A DNA stretch of 11,400 bases from Cellvibrionales bacterium UBA2618. GTDB taxonomy: Bacteria > Pseudomonadota > Gammaproteobacteria > Pseudomonadales > Porticoccaceae. The position numbers were made by a program, and so were the translations under genes. Positions 6,530 to 11,400 of this stretch are shown in pieces (the first letter of the stretch is position 1; each line of letters begins with the position of its first letter). The stretch lies in assembly GCA_002339165.1 (NCBI GenBank), contig DDJS01000064.1, forward strand, positions 1 through 11,400. The letters run 5' to 3'. The notes below the pieces were generated by a model. That model did no database searches, was not told the DNA's origin, and was given only the letters and a program-made list of their open reading frames with translations.

Positions 6530-7723
6530 CTAGAGCAACTCCGATATAGGAATATCGATATCGATATCGATATCGGCATCATAATCAACGCCATCGAGAC
6601 CAAACCCAAAGAGCTTCAAAAACTCAACCTGATAACCCTCAACATCTGCATACTCGAGCAAATTTGCATCACTGATATGGGCCCAAGCATCAGCAACTGC
6701 CGCTTGTACGCTCGGCAGTAATTCAAGATCATCAACCCTGAGGCGCCCGTCGTCATCAAAGTTCGCATCGGCACCATAGAGTCCATCGTTAAATAACCGA
6801 TAAATCTGCTCTATACAGCCCTCGTGCGTATCGCGAGCTTTCATCTCTCGAAACAATAACGAAAGATACAGCGGCATGATGGGGATCGCGGAACTGGCTT
6901 GGGTTACCACCGCCTTGAGTACCGAAACCCGTGCATCGCCATCGATAGCAGAGAGCTTTTGTCGAATCTCTAGGACTTTTTTATCCAAATCTTGCTTGGC
7001 GCGACCAATGGTGCCATGCCAATAAAGATCCCAGGTAATTTTATCGCCAATGTAGGTGAAAGCCGTTGACTTGGCACCTGGCGCGAGTACTTTGGCTTGA
7101 CTTAGGGCTTCAATCCACATCAACCAGTCCTCTCCACCCATGACCTCGACCGTATCGTTAATCTCTTTCTCACTCGCCGCCTCAAGACTAAAATTTTGTA
7201 GAGTCCCCTTGTCGGTATTCAATCCCCGCATTGCTACAGATGTACCGATCGGTTTCAACGTTGACTGAAATACTTCACCACTCTTGGGGTGCTCGCGGCG
7301 CGGCGCAGCCAGGCTGTAAATAACCAAATCCACTTGACCCAAATCCGCTCGAATGGCCTCGATAGCGCGCTGCTTTACCGCATCAGAAAAAGCGTCGCCA
7401 TTGATACTTTTGGCATACACGCCAGCGCTTTTTGCGCTGGCGTGAAAAGCGGCCGAGTTATACCAGCCAGCGGTGGCGGTTTTTTTCTCGCTGCCGGGCT
7501 TTTCAAAAAACACGCCCAAGGTCGCGGCACCGCCACCAAAGGCCGCGGTGATTCGCGCGGCGAGCCCGTAGCCAGTCGATGAACCGATCACCAATACGCG
7601 TTTTGGACCGGCGATAGGTGGCAGCGACTGAACATAGTCTATTTGATCTTTAACATTGGCGGCACAGCCTGCCGGGTGGGCGGTAATACACATAAAACCG
7701 CGCACACGAGGTTTGATAATCAT
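6530..7723 (-). CDS. fabV: Trans-2-enoyl-ACP/CoA reductase FabV
   Basis: FabV is an NADH-dependent enoyl-ACP reductase that performs the last step of each fatty-acid elongation cycle. It is an SDR-superfamily alternative to FabI and is known in Pseudomonas and Vibrio to be insensitive to triclosan. From the ATG at 7723 it has 397 residues, the family length, and begins MIIKPRVRGFMCITAHPAGC, the typical FabV N-terminus. The nucleotide-binding motif is VLVIGSSTGYG (43-53). The FabV-type catalytic pair Y-X8-K is Y234 and K243 in YWHGTIGRAK, with the conserved FTYIG just before it. AGGGAG about nine bases upstream supports this start; an upstream ATG (7774) would add 17 unrelated residues. The C-terminus carries an odd run of alternating Asp and Ile (384-391) encoded by a hexanucleotide repeat. 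No fabI is seen in this window. Confidence 0.96.
   Translation of the reverse strand: MIIKPRVRGFMCITAHPAGCAANVKDQIDYVQSLPPIAGPKRVLVIGSSTGYGLAARITAAFGGGAATLGVFFEKPGSEKKTATAGWYNSAAFHASAKSAGVYAKSINGDAFSDAVKQRAIEAIRADLGQVDLVIYSLAAPRREHPKSGEVFQSTLKPIGTSVAMRGLNTDKGTLQNFSLEAASEKEINDTVEVMGGEDWLMWIEALSQAKVLAPGAKSTAFTYIGDKITWDLYWHGTIGRAKQDLDKKVLEIRQKLSAIDGDARVSVLKAVVTQASSAIPIMPLYLSLLFREMKARDTHEGCIEQIYRLFNDGLYGADANFDDDGRLRVDDLELLPSVQAAVADAWAHISDANLLEYADVEGYQVEFLKLFGFGLDGVDYDADIDIDIDIPISELL
6552..6575. repeat. Hexanucleotide microsatellite (ATATCG)x4 inside fabV
   Basis: Four perfect copies of ATATCG lie at 6552-6575. On the coding strand they read GATATC repeats and encode Asp-Ile pairs in the last dozen residues of FabV. 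The unit is a multiple of three, so gain or loss of copies would change tail length without breaking the frame. Each unit is also self-complementary (GATATC). Confidence 0.9.
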
Positions 7724-8006
7724 CCGGTGATACTCCCTAAATTCTAGTTTTTCATGGACTGTTAGCTGGCCCACAAAGCCACTTTAGCGGGGCATGATAC
7801 CCCAATGGCGGCACCTGCCGAAAGCGCGAAAGAGGGAAAGAGGAAAATCACCATTGGGTTAAACTACCCCTGCAACTGATCACCTATGGACGAAAATACG
7901 TACACAGAACCTATGGGGACGCTACTCAGCAGAGGTGACTTTGGTTATCATAGTCGAACGTCACCGCAGCCACTATTGTCACCCGCTATACAGCTAAGAG
8001 AAAGAC
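7724..8006. promoter_or_regulatory. Divergent promoter region between fabV and the FemAB/GNAT-like gene
   Basis: This 283-base gap must hold the promoters of both divergent genes, but I find no convincing -35/-10 pair on either strand. It holds an 8-bp inverted repeat, CCCAATGG (7801-7808) and CCATTGGG (7851-7858), and next to it GGGG-N7-CCCC (7789-7803). It also has a direct repeat ACCTATGG at 7882-7889 and 7909-7916, 27 bases apart. These could be operators, but none matches a regulator site I know. I see no RNA gene. Confidence 0.45.
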
Positions 8007-9125
8007 ATGTCCAAAGCACAATCTACCCCCCCTGAGCGGCCAACAACGCTGGAATATCCATTTTTGCGCAGAGAATTTCTAACCGCACTAGAAACTAGTG
8101 GCAGTGCTTGCGCCGAAACTGGTTGGCAGCCCTTACACATAGTCGCCGGCGATGATCCAAAAAAAATAACCATGCCGCTCTATCTCAAAGATCACTCGAT
8201 GGGAGAGTACGTATTTGATCACGCATGGGCCAATGCCTACCATCAAAGTGGTTTGAATTACTACCCAAAATTAGTATCCTCAATCCCCTTTACGCCGTCC
8301 ACCGGCCCTCGGATAAACGGCATACAATCAGCCGAAGGCTGTTACACAAATATTATGGAACAGGTCCTCGAGCGCGCTGCAGAACAGGATGTATCTAGCT
8401 GGCATATACTTTTCCCCAGCAACGAAAATTTACAAGGCTTTGCCAACCAACCATTGTTAAACAGGCACGGCGTTCAATATCACTGGTTCAACAGAGGTTA
8501 CGCCTGCTTCGACGACTATCTAGCGGCCATGAACTCGCGAAAACGAAAAATGGTGCGCCGAGAGCGCGCTCAGGTGGCGGCGCAAGACATCACCGTCAGC
8601 GTCGAATTAGGCGAGCAGATCGATGACAATACCTGGCAACTTTTTCATCAACTTTACCAGCGCACCTACGCCAAACGCAACGGCAGCCGAGGCTATCTGA
8701 CGGAAGAGTTTTTCAAACAAATTAGCGTCACCATGCCAGAGCAAATCGCCATGGCGGTAGCACGAAAAAAAGATCGTGCGATCGCCTGTGCGCTGTACTT
8801 TTTCGATGACGAAAGTCTTTATGGTCGCTATTGGGGCAGCCTCGGCGAATATAATCACCTGCACTTTGAACTCTGCTATTACACCGGTATAGAGTTCGCC
8901 ATCCGGCGTGGTTTAACGCGTTACGATGCTGGGGCGCAGGGCGAGCACAAGATTGTTCGGGGATTTGAGCCCGTGTGCACGCACTCCCTGCACTGGATCA
9001 AACACCCAGAGTTTAGACAGGCGATTGACCGCTTTATTCATCAGGAACGCATTGCCGTCGCGCAGCATATAGAGCAGGCGACTGCCATACTGCCGTTTAA
9101 AACGGATGATTTACCACTCTCCTGA
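8007..9125 (+). CDS. FemAB/GNAT-like protein of the DUF482 (COG3146) family
   Basis: This is a 372-residue soluble protein of the family once called DUF482 and sometimes labelled 'peptidogalycan biosynthesis protein' or 'GNAT family N-acetyltransferase'. It has no signal peptide or membrane segment. Family blocks are PFLRREFLTALETSGSACAETGWQP (18-42), the hydrophobic-aromatic SWHILFPSNE (131-140), the basic MNSRKRKMVRRER (175-187), the YGRYWG strand (272-277), and the strongly conserved RYDAGAQGEHKIVRGFEP (305-322), in the C-terminal FemAB/GNAT-like half. The substrate is unknown; transfer of an amino-acid or acetyl group is inferred from the fold only. The ATG at 8007 is preceded by a modest AAGAGAAAG. 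The 3' end overlaps the convergent glyoxalase gene by 15 bases. The family assignment is confident, the function is not. Confidence 0.88.
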   Translation: MSKAQSTPPERPTTLEYPFLRREFLTALETSGSACAETGWQPLHIVAGDDPKKITMPLYLKDHSMGEYVFDHAWANAYHQSGLNYYPKLVSSIPFTPSTGPRINGIQSAEGCYTNIMEQVLERAAEQDVSSWHILFPSNENLQGFANQPLLNRHGVQYHWFNRGYACFDDYLAAMNSRKRKMVRRERAQVAAQDITVSVELGEQIDDNTWQLFHQLYQRTYAKRNGSRGYLTEEFFKQISVTMPEQIAMAVARKKDRAIACALYFFDDESLYGRYWGSLGEYNHLHFELCYYTGIEFAIRRGLTRYDAGAQGEHKIVRGFEPVCTHSLHWIKHPEFRQAIDRFIHQERIAVAQHIEQATAILPFKTDDLPLS

Positions 9126-9551
9126 ATTGGGCATCGAAACCCAGGGTTCAACGGCAGCAAGAGGCGCACCGGATTGCAGTAATTCGATGGAAATATTGTC
9201 CGGCGAACGAATGAACGCCATGCGACCATCGCGGGGAGGACGGCTTAGCATCACACCGCAGTCGATCAATCGCTGGCAACTACGATAGACATCCGCCACT
9301 TGAAAGGCTAAATGGCCAAAATTGCGGCCGCCCGTATAACACTCGCGATCCCAGTTATAAGTCAATTCTAGCAGCGGCGGCGCAGCGTGATCGGCATGCA
9401 ACTGGTCATCGGGTGCGGTTAAAAACACCAAAGTAAACCGTCCGGCACTGTGTTCACGGCGGGAATGCTCCAGCAGACCCAGCGCACCGCAATAGAAAGC
9501 CAGCGATAGATCGAGACACTCTACTCTAACCATGGTATGTAAATAGCGCAT
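9111..9551 (-). CDS. gloA: Glyoxalase I (lactoylglutathione lyase), VOC family
   Basis: This enzyme isomerises the methylglyoxal-glutathione hemithioacetal to S-lactoylglutathione in the cytosol, detoxifying methylglyoxal. From the ATG at 9551 it has 147 residues and starts MRYLHTMVRVECLDLSLAFY, very like E. coli GloA (MRLLHTMLRVGDLQRSI). The four metal ligands of the paired beta-alpha-beta-beta-beta modules are present: H5, E62 in LLELTYNW, H80 in FGHLAF, and E123 in ISIELL. GGAG nine bases upstream fixes this start; an ATG at 9593 would add 14 unrelated residues. Compared with the 135-residue E. coli enzyme, the loop at 47-58 and the C-terminus are somewhat longer and the remainder has diverged. 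Another VOC substrate therefore cannot be excluded, although the LTYNW block favours true GloA. The tail overlaps the convergent FemAB/GNAT-like gene by 15 bases; aceF lies upstream on the same strand, 147 bases away. Confidence 0.87.
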   Translation of the reverse strand: MRYLHTMVRVECLDLSLAFYCGALGLLEHSRREHSAGRFTLVFLTAPDDQLHADHAAPPLLELTYNWDRECYTGGRNFGHLAFQVADVYRSCQRLIDCGVMLSRPPRDGRMAFIRSPDNISIELLQSGAPLAAVEPWVSMPNSGEW

Positions 9552-9604
9552 TGTGACGCTCTCCAACTCAGAAAAACCTGAATAGACTATCACAATGAAA
9601 CATA

Positions 9605-9690
9605 TATCGGGTCTAGCATTTTTGTATGTTTAACCGCTTAAGAGTTTACCGCGCGGCTGCGCGACCTAGACCACAGCAACCGTCCCGATA
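9605..9690. repeat. Competing inverted repeats between aceF and gloA
   Basis: The left segment 9605-9616 holds two overlapping arms. TATCGGG (9605-9611) pairs with CCCGATA (9684-9690), and GGTCTAG (9610-9616) pairs with CTAGACC (9666-9672). Between them is a GC-rich mini-hairpin, CGCGC-AGCC-GCGCG on the minus strand. No run of U follows, so this is not a standard terminator. It may be a structured 3' end of the aceF message or a leader of gloA. Confidence 0.35.
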
Positions 9691-9698
9691 AGGCGACG

Positions 9699-11348
9699 TC
9701 AACCGAGTGCCAAATGCCGAATATCGCTCAGAAGCGTTACCAAGTGGAGCATAAAGCGCCCACCATCGGCGCCATTTATTAATCGGTGGTCATAGGACAG
9801 TGACAGCGGCATAAACAGCCTAGGTTGGAAGGCAGTACCGTCCCAGTGGGGTTTAATCTGCGCCTTGGCGACGCCTAATATCCCCACCTCGGGGGTATTC
9901 ACTATCGGTGTAAAGCCCAGCCCTCCGAGCGCACCTAAACTCGACACAGTGAAACATCCCCCGCGCATTTCTGCGGGCGTTAACTTGCCCTCTTTGGCCT
10001 TGCCTGCGAGTTCCGTAATTTCCCCGGCAAGCTGCCACAAGCCCTTTTGATCGACGTCTCTTACAACTGGAACTAGCAGACCCCTGGGGGTGTCTACCGC
10101 TAGACCAATGTGGCAATAGTGTTTCTGCACGTAGCTACTACCATCATCAATTAGTGAGCGATTAAATACCGGGTGCGCCTGCAGGGTCAAGGCCACTGCC
10201 TTGACAATAAACGCCACCGGTGAAAGTTTCACTGCGCGCCTTTGCCCTTCGTCCCCAAGCGACTTTCTAAACGCATCCAACTCGGTAATGTCGGCTTCGT
10301 CAAACTGCGTGACCCGCGGAACGGCCTCCCAACTCGCGTGCATAGCGCTCGCTGTTAGGCGCTGAATATTTGACATTTTATGGCTTTTCAACGCTCCAAA
10401 TTCAGCGAAATCCTCCACTTTCCAGCCGACCGAAGAGATCGATTGACTCGGATTTGATGCTTGTTCCATACGCTGTTTAACGAACTCATTTAGATCGTCT
10501 CGAGAAATTCGTCCACGGGCTCCGCTGCCAGTGACCAGCGTCAAGTCAACCCCCAACTCGCGCGCCAACAGACGCACCGCAGGACCAGCATAGACCTCGC
10601 TGGCGCCACTCATAACCGCGCTAAGTGCTGTTGCCGAGGGCACCAGAGGTGTTACTGCCACGGTGCCAGTAGCGACCGAAACTGCCGCTTCGGAGTCTAC
10701 CACCGACTGATTTTTTGCCGGCGATGGCTCAGGTATAGTAAGGGCGGCATCCACAGCAGGAACCTCGGCGTTAGTTGCAACTCGAACCAGCGCAGTGCCA
10801 CTAGTAACTTTGTCCGCCTCCGCGACCAAAATTTCGAGAATGCTGCCCGATTCCGATGCCGGAACATCGATAGTTGCTTTATCAGACTCCAACACCACCA
10901 ATGTCTCACCCTCGGCAATTGTATCGCCTACCGCAACCGTGACTTCTATGACTTCTAGCGCGCTATCGCCACCGGTATCGGGCACGCGTAATAGTCGTTC
11001 AATTGCTGTCGATTGTTCGGAACTCGCGGCAGTCTCGATCGGTTGATCGTGCAATTTCGTTGGCTCGGACGATGGCTCATCGCTACCATTATCGCTGGAC
11101 GTCGTCGCTGATCCAACCGCTATCTCAGCCAACGCATCACCCACCGCGACACTATCGCCCTCGGCGACCAAATAACGCTGCAAAATACCGCTAACTGGGG
11201 ATGGCACATCCATACTTGCTTTGTCTGATTCCAATACCACCACTGCGTCGTCAACGCCCAAGGTTTGCCCCGGCATAAGGCTAAACTCTATGACCTCAAC
11301 GCGATCAACGCCCCCTAGGTCAGGAACTACAATCACCTCTAACACCAC
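9699..11348 (-). CDS. aceF: Pyruvate dehydrogenase E2 (dihydrolipoyllysine acetyltransferase) AceF
   Basis: AceF forms the core of the pyruvate dehydrogenase complex and transfers the acetyl group from lipoamide to CoA. Its 549 residues show two lipoyl domains with modified lysines K43 (ESDKAS) and K157 (ESDKAT), joined by Ser/Thr/Ala/Glu-rich linkers. A peripheral-subunit-binding domain follows at 253-291 (AGPAVRLLARELGVDL...GRISRDDL), then the catalytic domain at about 315-549. The active-site motif is YDHRLINGADGGRF with H521; the fourth residue after His is Asn525 where E. coli has Asp, a substitution I recall from Azotobacter E2p. E. coli AceF has three lipoyl domains; two is the usual pseudomonad form. 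The start is GTG at 11348, with GAGG seven bases upstream and an in-frame stop five codons before it, so no longer form exists. aceE is expected just beyond the right edge. Confidence 0.96.
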   Translation of the reverse strand: MVLEVIVVPDLGGVDRVEVIEFSLMPGQTLGVDDAVVVLESDKASMDVPSPVSGILQRYLVAEGDSVAVGDALAEIAVGSATTSSDNGSDEPSSEPTKLHDQPIETAASSEQSTAIERLLRVPDTGGDSALEVIEVTVAVGDTIAEGETLVVLESDKATIDVPASESGSILEILVAEADKVTSGTALVRVATNAEVPAVDAALTIPEPSPAKNQSVVDSEAAVSVATGTVAVTPLVPSATALSAVMSGASEVYAGPAVRLLARELGVDLTLVTGSGARGRISRDDLNEFVKQRMEQASNPSQSISSVGWKVEDFAEFGALKSHKMSNIQRLTASAMHASWEAVPRVTQFDEADITELDAFRKSLGDEGQRRAVKLSPVAFIVKAVALTLQAHPVFNRSLIDDGSSYVQKHYCHIGLAVDTPRGLLVPVVRDVDQKGLWQLAGEITELAGKAKEGKLTPAEMRGGCFTVSSLGALGGLGFTPIVNTPEVGILGVAKAQIKPHWDGTAFQPRLFMPLSLSYDHRLINGADGGRFMLHLVTLLSDIRHLALG

Positions 11349-11400
11349 GTTAACACCTCACTAATATGTCCATTCAGAATCACTAACCTCGCTCAGACCA

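Noticed and set aside
7724..7774. Seventeen-residue N-terminal extension of FabV.
   Set aside because: The ATG at 7723 has AGGGAG at good spacing and begins with the family-typical MIIKPRVRGF.
7886..8035. 49-codon plus-strand open frame overlapping the start of the FemAB/GNAT-like gene.
   Set aside because: There is no ribosome-binding site, it overlaps the real start in another frame, and its composition resembles no known protein.
9774..9786. Loss of catalytic function in AceF from Asn525 replacing Asp.
   Set aside because: The same Asn is, as I recall, found in active Azotobacter-type E2p, so it is a lineage variant rather than a defect.
10460..11348. Long stretch of plus-strand open frames opposite aceF.
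   Set aside because: They are antisense shadows of the Ala/Ser/Glu-rich lipoyl and linker regions, without start signals or known domains.
11361..11399. Minus-strand open frame ending at 11361 as the 3' end of aceE.
   Set aside because: Position fits, but only 12 codons are visible and they show no recognisable AceE C-terminus.

Overview
No undescribed defence, mobile or biosynthetic system is visible in this window. It is ordinary chromosomal housekeeping DNA from a gammaproteobacterium. The taxon call rests on BamC, RsmJ and a LpxL/HtrB acyltransferase, and on the order dapA-bamC-MBL hydrolase, which I remember from Pseudomonas. It also rests on a two-lipoyl-domain pyruvate dehydrogenase E2 whose active-site motif carries Asn, as in Azotobacter. 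GC looks close to 50% in the genes and is clearly lower in one 550-bp intergenic stretch. I see no transposase, integrase, CRISPR array, tRNA or rRNA.

Layout. Positions 166-1308 (+) hold dapE (lysine/diaminopimelate synthesis), which converges on rsmJ (1327-2151, -; 16S rRNA methyltransferase). Positions 2170-2721 hold no credible gene but are AT-rich and dense in protein-binding-like motifs. These include two perfect tandem DnaA boxes, a perfect FNR/Anr-type palindrome, helically phased ATTGATCA repeats and a second short palindrome. This is the part most worth a second look.

Positions 2722-7723 carry five genes on the minus strand, transcribed in the order fabV (enoyl-ACP reductase), lpxL/htrB-like acyltransferase, dapA, bamC, MBL-fold hydrolase. 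Gaps are 49, 79, 29 and 15 bases, so they may form one envelope-oriented transcription unit: fatty acids, lipid A acylation, diaminopimelate for peptidoglycan, and outer-membrane protein assembly. The last intergenic gap before dapA may also hold its own promoter.

Positions 7724-8006 are a divergent promoter region. It is followed by a FemAB/GNAT-like protein (8007-9125, +), which overlaps tail to tail with a gloA-type glyoxalase I (9111-9551, -). The window ends with aceF (9699-11348, -), whose usual partner aceE would lie just outside the right edge.

Together, dapE and dapA supply meso-diaminopimelate/lysine, while fabV, lpxL, bamC and dapA serve envelope construction. aceF feeds acetyl-CoA into central metabolism and fatty-acid synthesis, and gloA detoxifies methylglyoxal.
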